Below the pieces are notes generated by a model. That model saw only the letters and a list, made by a program, of their open reading frames with translations. It was not told the DNA's origin and did not search any database. Shown piece after piece: positions 9,081-16,521 of a stretch of DNA of 64,000 nt (position 1 is its first letter; every line of letters begins with the position of its first letter). Where the stretch lies: assembly GCF_016907895.1 (NCBI RefSeq), contig NZ_JAFBCV010000013.1, positions 62,001 through 126,000 of the forward strand, written 5' to 3'. This stretch comes from Shouchella xiaoxiensis (lineage in GTDB: Bacteria; Bacillota; Bacilli; Bacillales; Bacillaceae_D). The translations under genes were made by a program, and so were the position numbers.

Positions 9081-10331
9081 CTACAATTTATGGATATGAC
9101 TAACCCCATTTTTAAAACAATTCCTTGTATCAAAAACAAGCTTACTTTCACTCGCTATCTCTTCATATGGAAAGCTGGAATGATCCGTCACTAAAACAAC
9201 TAAATCATATTTTCTTAATGAGGATGTAGTAAAAGGTGTGGACTTTATTGTTACAGTACCAAGGTTTACCTCTTCCACAAACGGATCATAAACATCAACA
9301 ATAAAACCTTCATCAACCAGTGTTTTAGCAAGAATTGGCCCTACCGACTCGCGAAGATCATTGCTATCGCCTTTATACGTTAACCCAAGTAACAAAACCG
9401 TAGATCCTTGTTCTGGTGGGAGCAAAGCTTTAATTCGCTCAACTAAATAGGAAGGCTGATCGTCATTTATTTTCTTTGCGAGATCAATAAATTCAGTTAA
9501 ACAACCAGCTTGGTTGGCTTTCCATTTTAAATAAAGAGGATCTACAGGGATGCAATGCCCACCTACCCCCGGACCTGGTTTACAAGGAAAATACCCATAC
9601 GGTTTCGTTTCCGTAGCTTCTATCACTTCCCAAATGTTAAGATCTAATTCGTGACAAACTCTGGCCATTTCATTCATAAAAGTAAGGTTTACGAACCGCT
9701 GGGCATTTTCAAGCATTTTAGCCATCTCAGCAACTTTTGGAGATGAAACAGGTACAAGTTGTGAAAAAATCGGCTTATACAAATTTATGATTTTTTCTGT
9801 ACAGGATGACGTCACTCCACTAATTACTTTAGGAATATTTTCGAGTCGATAGTGCGCATTACCAGGATCAATTCGCTCAGGAGAATAGCCAATTGCGATT
9901 GACTTTCCTGCAATAAAACCTGCACGTTTAAATAATGGAACCACTACCTCCTCCGTTGAACCTGGATAAGTAGAGCTTTCAAGTACAACAAGTTGATTTT
10001 CCTTCATAAAAGGTATTAGATCATGGATTGCCGTTTGAACATAGCTAAGATTCGGCAGCTGACTTTCTGAAAGTGGAGTTGGTACACATAGGATAATACT
10101 GTCAACCTCATTAATGGCTTGATATGTTGTCGATACTGAAAAAGCGGAGTTTGTTAACGTCTGGATTTCCTCATTTGATACTTCCATTAAATACGATAAA
10201 CCCGCTTCTAACATCTGTACTTTCTTATGATCGTGATCAATTCCAAAAACCTGGTACCCTTTCGCTGCAAACAACATCGCTAATGGTAAACCAACATAAC
10301 CTAAACCAATAATTGCTACTTTTGGATTCAC
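9081..10331 (-). CDS. UDP-glucose/GlcNAc-type nucleotide-sugar 6-dehydrogenase
   Basis: A UDP-sugar dehydrogenase of 416 residues that oxidises the sugar C6 to a carboxylate. It shows the NAD-binding IIGLGYVGLPLA at the N-terminus, GYSPERIDPG, and the catalytic cysteine in GVGGHCIPVDPLY near residue 259. GLTYKGDSNDLRES marks the C-terminal domain. The pattern is closest to WecC/TuaD-like enzymes; the exact substrate cannot be read from sequence. I prefer GTG at 10331, nine bases from AAGGGG, to a TTG at 10394 that lacks a ribosome-binding site. It forms a two-gene unit with the epimerase. Confidence 0.87.
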   Translation of the reverse strand: MNPKVAIIGLGYVGLPLAMLFAAKGYQVFGIDHDHKKVQMLEAGLSYLMEVSNEEIQTLTNSAFSVSTTYQAINEVDSIILCVPTPLSESQLPNLSYVQTAIHDLIPFMKENQLVVLESSTYPGSTEEVVVPLFKRAGFIAGKSIAIGYSPERIDPGNAHYRLENIPKVISGVTSSCTEKIINLYKPIFSQLVPVSSPKVAEMAKMLENAQRFVNLTFMNEMARVCHELDLNIWEVIEATETKPYGYFPCKPGPGVGGHCIPVDPLYLKWKANQAGCLTEFIDLAKKINDDQPSYLVERIKALLPPEQGSTVLLLGLTYKGDSNDLRESVGPILAKTLVDEGFIVDVYDPFVEEVNLGTVTIKSTPFTTSSLRKYDLVVLVTDHSSFPYEEIASESKLVFDTRNCFKNGVSHIHKL

Positions 10332-10419
10332 AATACGTAACCCCTTTTTCGCGTGCTCTTCTACGCAGTCGCCTATTTCTCTTACACTATTCAATAGGAA
10401 AAAAAGTGTTCAACGAAAG

Positions 10420-10462
10420 AAAGACCATTTACCTTATCTTTTCATAAGGTAAATGGTCTTTT
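10420..10462 (-). terminator. strong hairpin between the 38-aa gene and the dehydrogenase gene
   Basis: The arms AAAGACCATTTACCTTAT and its complement flank a 6-nt loop, with A- and T-runs on both sides. It directly follows the stop codon of the small gene at 10464. Confidence 0.8.
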
Positions 10463-10463
10463 A

Positions 10464-10580
10464 TTAATTCGGTCTTTTCTTTCCACAACAACATCCTGTG
10501 CTGTTTTTATTGCCTTGCTGAGGCTTTGATTGTGTCTGCTTATTAACGAAATAGCCTGGTCGTGCTTTTTTATAGTTCAT
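10464..10580 (-). CDS. 38-residue Cys-tailed protein, probably sporulation-specific
   Basis: A small gene found by reading the gap. The protein starts MNYKKARPGYFVNK, is rich in Gln, Lys and Asn, and ends TGCCCGKKRPN, so three adjacent cysteines lie near the C-terminus. ATG at 10580 follows AAAGGAAGTGAG at normal spacing. A strong terminator lies immediately downstream, and a near-perfect sigma-K-type promoter lies about 40 bp upstream. No family is recognised. The promoter and cysteine cluster suggest a late coat or crust component cross-linked through disulfides; this is inference. Confidence 0.7.
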   Translation of the reverse strand: MNYKKARPGYFVNKQTQSKPQQGNKNSTGCCCGKKRPN

Positions 10581-10618
10581 TCTCGCTCACTTCCTTTCAT
10601 CACTCTTTTTCTTCTCTC

Positions 10619-10646
10619 TATCCTATGCCTTATCGAGACCGATTGT
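10619..10646 (-). promoter_or_regulatory. sigma-K-type promoter for the 38-aa gene
   Basis: Reading the minus strand, AC (10646-10645), a 17-base spacer and CATAGGATA (10627-10619) match the mother-cell sigma-K pattern AC-N16/17-CATANNNTA. It lies about 40 bp upstream of the start at 10580. Confidence 0.65.
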
Positions 10647-10668
10647 TTTTGTTTTTAAAATAAGCCGC

Positions 10669-10695
10669 ACATATTTAGACGCAAGTCATACTATA
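10669..10695 (+). promoter_or_regulatory. sigma-K-type promoter for the putative spore-surface gene
   Basis: AC (10669-10670), a 16-base spacer and CATACTATA (10687-10695) match the sigma-K consensus. It is divergent from, and only about 25 bp away from, the matching promoter of the 38-aa gene. The predicted leader to the ATG at 10770 is about 65 nt. Confidence 0.65.
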
Positions 10696-10769
10696 CAGTA
10701 GTCCGAACACCTTCTAGCGGCTTACAAGTGAGAGCTTGCTTTTAGGTCAAAATAAAAGGAGGTCCCTCC

Positions 10770-11477
10770 ATGAGTCACGAGCATGAAAAACACAGTGTTT
10801 GCATTAGTGTACCTAAGGTGTTTGATTGGGTTACACGTCAAGTGGATTTACCAACGCTTAGCTTTAGAGAGCCCGATTTATCTACTCTCTTCCCAGGTAG
10901 CGGTTCACCAACACCTGGTCCAGGTTCACTATGTGCTTTACTTCAAGCATTTCCAAACTACCAAACGGTTTGCCGCGTAATTGAAAGTTCACTTCTTACG
11001 AATGAAGTAACGAACCCATTCGGACGTACGGAAGTAGAAGTTACTTTACCAAATGGCGAAGAAGTTTGCTTAGAGAAGGTTAAAGTTTTGGCAAAAGGAT
11101 TAATTGAAGTTGATGTACTCGACGAATTAGGAAATCTAATTGTCACTTCAAGTCCAATTGATTTTGCTACGATTCAAACGTTTTACTTGTGCGCACCAGA
11201 AGGAACATCAGTAGATGCCTTCATTTCTGCTGGTCAATGTGACGCAGAAATTGTTTGTGATGCGACATTTTCACAACTTGATATCTCTTTCTCTTTCTGC
11301 TTAGATGTTCATGTGTTTGCAGATGTTCGTTTAGAGATCGAAGCAGCTTATTGCAAACCAAGACACGAATTCCCTGTGTCTGATGTCATTTGCAAAGAAA
11401 ACAAATTTCCACCACAGTGCCCAATCGTTTTTCCAGGAAAAGGCTTTGGAAAAAAATCAACAGCTGGTAAAGACTGA
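10770..11477 (+). CDS. putative spore-surface (coat/exosporium) structural protein
   Basis: A 235-residue Cys-rich protein with about ten cysteines. After a His/Glu-rich start it has ISVPKVFDWVTRQV, a segment of the K-V-x-D-W-V type that I associate with spore-surface proteins of Bacillaceae. A Gly/Ser/Pro linker (GSGSPTPGPGS) follows near residue 50, and the rest is beta-rich with repeated V/I-x-V patterns. The tail is basic (GKGFGKKSTAGKD). There is no signal peptide. AAAGGAGG precedes the ATG. The sigma-K-type promoter upstream supports late mother-cell expression. Family assignment is from memory; a link to endospore appendage proteins is possible but unproven. Confidence 0.6.
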   Translation: MSHEHEKHSVCISVPKVFDWVTRQVDLPTLSFREPDLSTLFPGSGSPTPGPGSLCALLQAFPNYQTVCRVIESSLLTNEVTNPFGRTEVEVTLPNGEEVCLEKVKVLAKGLIEVDVLDELGNLIVTSSPIDFATIQTFYLCAPEGTSVDAFISAGQCDAEIVCDATFSQLDISFSFCLDVHVFADVRLEIEAAYCKPRHEFPVSDVICKENKFPPQCPIVFPGKGFGKKSTAGKD

Positions 11478-11480
11478 TAA

Positions 11481-11516
11481 CAAGAGCCGCTCTCCCATAA
11501 GCGGCTCTTGTTTTTT
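11481..11516 (+). terminator. rho-independent terminator
   Basis: The arms CAAGAGCCGCT and AGCGGCTCTTG are followed by TTTTTT, four bases after the stop codon of the putative spore-surface gene. Confidence 0.9.
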
Positions 11517-11538
11517 CTTCTTAATTTGCTGGTGCTTA

Positions 11539-11547
11539 CATAGAATA
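11539..11547 (+). promoter_or_regulatory. possible sporulation -10 element
   Basis: CATAGAATA fits the sigma-K -10 pattern (and sigma-E loosely) and lies about 40 bp before the coiled-coil gene at 11586. No AC is found at 16-17 bp upstream, so this is only half a promoter. Confidence 0.35.
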
Positions 11548-11585
11548 AATCAATAGTCTAATTCATAAAGCGAGGCGATAGCGTA

Positions 11586-12317
11586 ATGACACATAACCGA
11601 ATAAATACACCAGACAAACAGCTCATTCAGCTGAATCAAAAACTACTACACTTTCGCTCAGAAGTGGTAAAACAAGAACGATTGCTGACAGAAAAAACGA
11701 AGCGGTTGCTTCAGCAAGATCAAATAATTGATAGTCTAACCGATCGACTAGAGGAATTAACAAAACAACCAACAATTATCCAACAGGAAGAACACATGGA
11801 TTCAAGCGAACCCGTTAAAGAACCGATTGGCCTTTCTTTTGATATGCATTGCTATTTCACTTATTCCATTATGGCTCCGTTTGAAGTAAGTGATGATGAG
11901 CCGTTTCTTATAAAAGGGAATTTTGTCATTGAAAACCGTGGTGATCTTTCGTTTCAAGAGCCGGTCATTTGCCTCTCCTTTAATAAACCAGAGTATGCCA
12001 ATCTTTCTGGTCGAATTGAACGTTCTAAAAACAAAGCAAGTCAGTACTCTGTATCAAGAGAAGGTGTAACGGAATCATGGAGTTTTGTGGAGGAGAAAGC
12101 AGATCAACAGGCAAAGAAAACTGGACAATTTTGGCTAAAATCTCCTATAAATGAAATCCCGCCTCAATCAACTATTTTATTTCCGGATTTTGAGGTTGTG
12201 ATTCCCATGAAAAAGGAGCAAAAATCCATTTCACTTCAGCTGAATGGTTTTCTATACGGGGCAGAGTTAACAGAAGGTAAACCCTCTCTTAATACGATTG
12301 CGTTAACACTCTCATGA
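11586..12317 (+). CDS. hypothetical protein: N-terminal coiled coil, C-terminal beta domain
   Basis: A 243-residue protein of unknown family. Residues about 10-60 form a heptad-patterned coiled coil (LIQLNQKLLHFRSEVVKQER onward). From about 85 there is a beta-sandwich-like region with FVIENRGDLSFQEPVICLSF, reminiscent of secreted adhesive or NEAr-like folds, but no signal peptide is seen. Its 3' end overlaps the CgeB-like gene by four bases (ATGA), so the two are translationally coupled. The coiled coil resembles that of the protein at 7691. A spore-surface acceptor or scaffold role is suggested only by context. Confidence 0.62.
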   Translation: MTHNRINTPDKQLIQLNQKLLHFRSEVVKQERLLTEKTKRLLQQDQIIDSLTDRLEELTKQPTIIQQEEHMDSSEPVKEPIGLSFDMHCYFTYSIMAPFEVSDDEPFLIKGNFVIENRGDLSFQEPVICLSFNKPEYANLSGRIERSKNKASQYSVSREGVTESWSFVEEKADQQAKKTGQFWLKSPINEIPPQSTILFPDFEVVIPMKKEQKSISLQLNGFLYGAELTEGKPSLNTIALTLS

Positions 12318-13276
12318 ACTTATTATTCCTTAAAACATCTTACGGCGGCGTTTACCCAAGCTTTGAAACAGCTTTAGTGAATGGCTTTAAATCACATGCC
12401 ACCGTTTTAGAAAAACCGTTGCGTTCGTTCAAACATCCTGTTCATCTAGAGCAATTCTGTTATCAGCATCGAATTGACTGGATCTTTATGTTAGTAGGTA
12501 ACGAAATTAAAGAAGCTTTTTACCCTAGTTTCGTTGAAGATCGACTTCCGCCCTTAGCCGTCTGGTTCACTGAAGACCCTTATCTTTTGCAGTCTTCAAA
12601 AATGATTCTACCGCTTGCTAAACTTGTTTTCACTGTTGAGTTAAGCGTCGTTTCAACCTATGAAAAAGTGAGTAAAGGTTCTGTGGTTCACTTACCACTT
12701 GGTTTTGATCCATCTAGTTATTTCCCCCCAAAAAAGAATGGGCAATCAACCTATGATCTCTGTTTTGTTGGCTATCCCTATCCTAATCGAGTCAAGCTGC
12801 TTGAGTTAATCTGTAGCAAACAACCTATACAAGTTGCCGTTGCTGGCCCTTGGCAAAAAGACCAGCTGCCAAAACAGGCGGAACACATCGCTACATGGCT
12901 TCCACCTAAAGAAACAGGTGCATTATACAGACGAAGCAAGGTCGTATTAAATACGTATCGACCAGCAACACTAAAAGAAAATGAGAGCGTTCTGACTGGA
13001 CAAAGCATAAATAATCGAACATTTGAAATTGCTGCTTGCCAGTCTTTTCAACTAACTGAATGGAAACCCGACATTCACACCTTTTTTCAAAAAGAGAGCT
13101 TATCCACTTTCTCCACTCACAATCAATGCCTTGAAGCCATTCAGTGTGCTTTGTCAAACGAAACTTGGCGTAACAAAGTTGCCTTAGCTGGATACGAGAC
13201 TGTAAGCAATCGAGATTCCTTTCAAAAACGAGCCGACAGAATAGTGAAGGAGATGAGCTCTCATTTGTTAAAATGA
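12314..13276 (+). CDS. CgeB-like glycosyltransferase
   Basis: A 320-residue GT-B type protein of the CgeB/spore maturation group. It begins MNLLFLKTSYGGVYPSFETA, has AVWFTEDPY near 90, HLPLGFDPSSYFP near 130 and LCFVGYPYPNR near 150. The nucleotide-sugar end contains NNRTFEIAACQSFQLTE, the C-terminal glycosyltransferase pattern of CgeB proteins. In B. subtilis CgeB takes part in glycosylating the spore outer layer, and that supports the spore-surface reading of this cluster. It is translationally coupled to the gene at 11586. Its stop codon lies in a long palindrome shared with the convergent gene. Confidence 0.82.
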   Translation: MNLLFLKTSYGGVYPSFETALVNGFKSHATVLEKPLRSFKHPVHLEQFCYQHRIDWIFMLVGNEIKEAFYPSFVEDRLPPLAVWFTEDPYLLQSSKMILPLAKLVFTVELSVVSTYEKVSKGSVVHLPLGFDPSSYFPPKKNGQSTYDLCFVGYPYPNRVKLLELICSKQPIQVAVAGPWQKDQLPKQAEHIATWLPPKETGALYRRSKVVLNTYRPATLKENESVLTGQSINNRTFEIAACQSFQLTEWKPDIHTFFQKESLSTFSTHNQCLEAIQCALSNETWRNKVALAGYETVSNRDSFQKRADRIVKEMSSHLLK

Positions 13277-13289
13277 GAGCTCATCTCCT
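13248..13289. terminator. 19-bp perfect stem containing both convergent stop codons
   Basis: Arms at 13248-13266 and 13271-13289 are exact complements around GTTA. A T-run follows only on the plus strand, so termination should favour the CgeB-like gene. Both stop codons lie within the stem, and the same palindrome therefore encodes EMSSHLLK on one strand and EMSSHFNK on the other. Confidence 0.85.
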
Positions 13290-14331
13290 CTTTTTTAATT
13301 TTAATTTGATTCAAGTCAGTTGTTAAACTCATCACTTTTTTAAATAAAGCTTCACCCGTGAAAGGTCTAACGGTCCAGCCTGCATTATTCTTCATCACCG
13401 CTTCCGCTTGTGCTCCTAACCGAAAACAAAGAACGGGATAACCTAATTGCAGTGACTCATGAGTTGTAAACGAAAACGTTTCTGGACAAAACGACGGTAT
13501 ACAAACTAAATCAATCTCGTCGTTTCGCAAATATGCCCCTAAAACATCCTGACTGTAACTTCCTCTTTCAATAATGTTTTTGTATTTTTGTAAAGACGGT
13601 GCTATCTTTCCATATGAAAAGAAACGGACAGGCTTGTTCTGCGTTAGATGTAACAACTCAGCTAATGGTTGTTCACCCTTATGCGCAAAAACATTTCCAA
13701 TGATGGCAACGTGCAAATCGGTGTGGCTATAATCCGCTTTTGCTTTCGGAAATAAATTAGCTACATGATGAGGCTCAACTTTAATGGTAAGTTCAGGGAA
13801 ATAGCGCAAATAATTCTCTCTTGTTGATTGACTAGGTGCAATGATCGATTCTGCTTTTTTGTATAAGGAAAGAAATTCACTTCGCCACTCTCGAACAGAT
13901 TGGTTTGGTTTAGTTGTTATTCTTCTCATATGATTCCCAGTTGCTAAACTTACACATTGATCACATGAATCTGGATCAAGCTCCATTCCACAATAGCGAT
14001 TTTCACTCGTTACAAAGAATAGAAGAGGGCAGCATGCGTAATGATCATGCAAATATATGGAGTAGGGACAATTCAATGTACCAAGTAAAGCCTCCACATC
14101 ATCAAGCTTATGCCCCCACAAATGATGAATTAAAACGTCCGTAATTCCAAGCAAGTATAAACGAGTTACAAGAGATCGAAAAGATGTGAAGGCTTGAGCA
14201 CGAGCAGCTGGCCCAACCAAAATAAAGTGTTCTCCTTGTTTGTAAAGCTGATACGCGTGATTTGTCAGCTTGCCTTTTAAAAACTGTTCTACACCTCCAC
14301 CACCATTGTGATGAATAAGTAAGGTAGGCAT
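13261..14331 (-). CDS. family 4 (GT-B) glycosyltransferase
   Basis: A 356-residue GT-B enzyme. It opens PTLLIHHNGGGGVEQFLKG, the donor-domain Gly loop of this family. HVAIIGNVFAHKGEQPL begins the C-terminal Rossmann domain near residue 208. PSFCPETFSFTTHESLQLGYPVL carries the EX7E-type motif near 280. A CSQC-like pair around CPLLFF...CGMELDPDSCDQC suggests a metal-binding insertion in the first domain. Translation is coupled to the upstream DUF1360 gene through TAATG. It converges on the CgeB-like gene with 16 bp overlap. The acceptor is unknown. Confidence 0.82.
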   Translation of the reverse strand: MPTLLIHHNGGGGVEQFLKGKLTNHAYQLYKQGEHFILVGPAARAQAFTSFRSLVTRLYLLGITDVLIHHLWGHKLDDVEALLGTLNCPYSIYLHDHYACCPLLFFVTSENRYCGMELDPDSCDQCVSLATGNHMRRITTKPNQSVREWRSEFLSLYKKAESIIAPSQSTRENYLRYFPELTIKVEPHHVANLFPKAKADYSHTDLHVAIIGNVFAHKGEQPLAELLHLTQNKPVRFFSYGKIAPSLQKYKNIIERGSYSQDVLGAYLRNDEIDLVCIPSFCPETFSFTTHESLQLGYPVLCFRLGAQAEAVMKNNAGWTVRPFTGEALFKKVMSLTTDLNQIKIKKEEMSSHFNK

Positions 14332-14660
14332 TATCCTCTTCTCAGGATTGATTCAATAATGGAGGCACCGTAGGCGATGCTTAAAAAAACGACAAATGGA
14401 ACAAAAAGAACAGGCCATAACAGAAAGCCAGTTAACAAAAAAGCAGCCACCCAAATCCCGGCACACCAATAACAAGAAAGCAATTCTCCAATAAATTTTT
14501 GAAGCCCTTTTCCTTTCGGGTAAGCATACAAGATATCATCCTCTTCTCGCCACTCAAGAAAAGGTTTTCGAAGCCACTCCATAATATCGTCTGTCACAAT
14601 TAACCTTGTTAATCGTCCCGCTGCTAAAACAAGTAAAAACCAGTGAAATAAGGTAAGAAT
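14331..14660 (-). CDS. yjcA: DUF1360 sporulation-associated membrane protein (YjcA-like), possible AUU start
   Basis: A DUF1360 protein with two or three membrane segments: LFHWFLLVLAAGRLTRLIV at the start and GIWVAAFLLTGFLLWPVLF later. The motif SCYWCAGIWV is family-typical. B. subtilis yjcA lies between the crust genes and yjcD, the same neighbourhood. The only Shine-Dalgarno, AGAGGAGG, sits seven bases before an ATT codon at 14660, where the conserved protein would begin (109 aa). Upstream GTG/TTG codons at 14735 and 14726 lack ribosome-binding sites and lie in the fabI terminator. An AUU start is therefore likely but unproven. Confidence 0.72.
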   Translation of the reverse strand: MLTLFHWFLLVLAAGRLTRLIVTDDIMEWLRKPFLEWREEDDILYAYPKGKGLQKFIGELLSCYWCAGIWVAAFLLTGFLLWPVLFVPFVVFLSIAYGASIIESILRRG

Positions 14661-14723
14661 ACCGCCACCTCCTCTTTTACATATGTATGAGGTAGGTGAG
14701 TGTCTTATGTAGCGTTCAAAAAT

Positions 14724-14755
14724 CAAAAAAAGCACAGTGACATACGCACTATGCT
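14724..14755 (-). terminator. fabI terminator
   Basis: On the minus strand AGCATAGTG pairs with CACTGTGCT (one G-U pair) and is followed by seven T residues, 13 bases after the fabI stop. Confidence 0.75.
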
Positions 14756-14767
14756 TTCAAACAAGTA

Positions 14768-15547
14768 TTAGGATAAAGATAATTTATTGTAACCGCCATC
14801 TACATGCATAATTTCACCGGTAATCCCTCTTGCTAAATCACTTACTAAGAAGAGTGCCGTATCGCCTACCTCTTCTTGCGTTGTTGTTTTACGAAGTGGA
14901 GACTTTTCTTCAATTTCTTTTAAGACATCATTAAACCCGCCAATTCCCTTGGCAGCCAATGTTCGAATCGGTCCTGCAGAGATTGCATTTACTCGAATTC
15001 CATCTTTACCTAAATCGTTTGCTAAATACATAACGCTCGCATCAAGCGCTGCTTTGGCAACACCCATCACATTGTAATTTTTCACAACGCGCTCACCGCC
15101 AAGGTAGGTCATTGTTATAATACTGCCACCCTCAGACATTAAAGGTCTAGCAGCTTTACATACCCCCGTAAAAGAATAGGCGCTTACGTTTTGCGCTAAT
15201 AAATAACCATCACGCGTAACGTTTAAATATTCACCTTCAAGTTCTTCCTTGTTCGCAAATGCAATACAGTGAGCAAGACCGTGTATAACTCCAACTTGCT
15301 GTCTTATTTCTGCAAACGTTGATTCAATCTCAGCATCATCCGTTATATCACATGGAAGCACAAGATGATCGCCATTAAGTGTTTCCGCAAGAGTCCGGAC
15401 ATTTTTCTCAAGTCGCTCTCCAGCATATGTAAAAATTAATCGCGCGCCAGCATCTGCTAAAGAACGTGCGATTGCCCAAGCAATACTTCGTTTATTTGCA
15501 ACACCCATAACAACGTAGGTTCGATTTGTTAAATCAATTGTTTTCAT
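14768..15547 (-). CDS. fabI: enoyl-[acyl-carrier-protein] reductase FabI
   Basis: The NADH/NADPH-dependent enoyl-ACP reductase of type II fatty-acid synthesis, 259 residues. The cofactor loop is GVANKRSIAWAIA near residue 14 and the catalytic Tyr/Lys pair is YNVMGVAK near 155-162. AYSFTG supplies the other active-site Tyr, and HVDGGYN ends the fold. ATG at 15547 follows GGAGGG at nine bases; longer readings run into the promoter. A FapR-type operator lies 16-33 bp upstream. It is monocistronic, with its own terminator, as in the fabI-cot region of B. subtilis. Confidence 0.96.
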   Translation of the reverse strand: MKTIDLTNRTYVVMGVANKRSIAWAIARSLADAGARLIFTYAGERLEKNVRTLAETLNGDHLVLPCDITDDAEIESTFAEIRQQVGVIHGLAHCIAFANKEELEGEYLNVTRDGYLLAQNVSAYSFTGVCKAARPLMSEGGSIITMTYLGGERVVKNYNVMGVAKAALDASVMYLANDLGKDGIRVNAISAGPIRTLAAKGIGGFNDVLKEIEEKSPLRKTTTQEEVGDTALFLVSDLARGITGEIMHVDGGYNKLSLS

Positions 15548-15563
15548 CTGAAGACCCTCCAAT

Positions 15564-15580
15564 TTATTATCTGGTACTAA
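15564..15580 (-). promoter_or_regulatory. FapR-type operator upstream of fabI
   Basis: The minus strand reads TTAGTACCAGATAATAA, a 17-bp imperfect palindrome very close to the FapR site (TTAGTACCTGATACTAA-like). FapR represses fatty-acid synthesis genes until malonyl-CoA binds. An almost ideal copy lies upstream of fabH. Confidence 0.82.
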
Positions 15581-15618
15581 TAGTTTATCATATAAACTTA
15601 GCGAGATCACTAACCTTT

Positions 15619-16521
15619 TTACGTAAGATTCATTCGGCGAATAATTGGTGTCCAACTGCTCGGTGACTTACATTCAATTACAAGAGGCTCGTTAGTAAAG
15701 GGATGTTGTAATTTCACTCTGTTACAGTGGAGTGCCTGATGATCTAGAAGCGAGCGATCGCCTCCATACAATTCGTCTCCAAGCAATGGAAAGCCAGCGC
15801 CCGATAAGTGAACACGAATCTGATGGGTTCTTCCTGTTTTTAATGAGAGTTCGACTAACGAATACCCTTCGGAAGAAGCAAGCGATTTATATAGAGTTAC
15901 GGCTTTTTTCCCATCCTCTCGCACCATTCTTTCAATAATACTCGTCGGTTTCCGTCCAATCGGCGCATTAAAGATCCCTTCATCCATTAACGTGCCCGCA
16001 ACAAGCGCTTGATACGTGCGCGTCAGTCGTCCTGTCTGCTGCGCCTGAGAGAGTAAATCATGCGCATAGCGATGTTTCGCAATGATTAGCAAGCCACTTG
16101 TGCCCCGATCAAGTCGATTAACCGCATGAAACGTCGCTTCCGTTCCTGTCTCTTTATAGTAAAATAAAACAGCATTTGCCAGTGTCTGCCTTGGATGGTT
16201 CATGGAAGGCATTGTTGCCATTTGCGCAGGCTTATTAATGATGAGCAAGTCTAAATCCTCGTAACAAATTTGTAAATCAATGTTCTCAGGAAGAATGAGT
16301 TCACTTTGATTTTCCGGTGGTAATTTTAGCGTAACCTCATCTCCTATTTGCAGCTGATGTCTGACGGTTACGGCCTGCCCATTTACAGCAAGTGCTCCAC
16401 CTCTGTACTTTACCGCAGCTAGCAACCTTTTGGAGACCCCCTTTTTTTCATGCAAAAAAGCGCGTAGGATCAGTTCTTCTTCCAATTTATCTACACGCCA
16501 TTTAAATTCTCTCCTATTCAC
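15619..16521 (-). CDS. yjbO: RluA/RluD-family pseudouridine synthase (YjbO-like)
   Basis: A 300-residue RNA pseudouridine synthase. An S4-like N-terminal region ([20 protein letters not shown]) is followed by the catalytic domain with [10 protein letters not shown] near 97 and the catalytic aspartate in [14 protein letters not shown] near 136. [10 protein letters not shown] and [10 protein letters not shown] are conserved family motifs. GTG at 16521 has AAGGAG ten bases upstream and overlaps the NAD kinase stop by eight bases. The neighbours relQ-nadK-yjbO match B. subtilis order. The target RNA is unknown. Confidence 0.88.
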   Translation of the reverse strand: MNRREFKWRVDKLEEELILRAFLHEKKGVSKRLLAAVKYRGGALAVNGQAVTVRHQLQIGDEVTLKLPPENQSELILPENIDLQICYEDLDLLIINKPAQMATMPSMNHPRQTLANAVLFYYKETGTEATFHAVNRLDRGTSGLLIIAKHRYAHDLLSQAQQTGRLTRTYQALVAGTLMDEGIFNAPIGRKPTSIIERMVREDGKKAVTLYKSLASSEGYSLVELSLKTGRTHQIRVHLSGAGFPLLGDELYGGDRSLLDHQALHCNRVKLQHPFTNEPLVIECKSPSSWTPIIRRMNLT

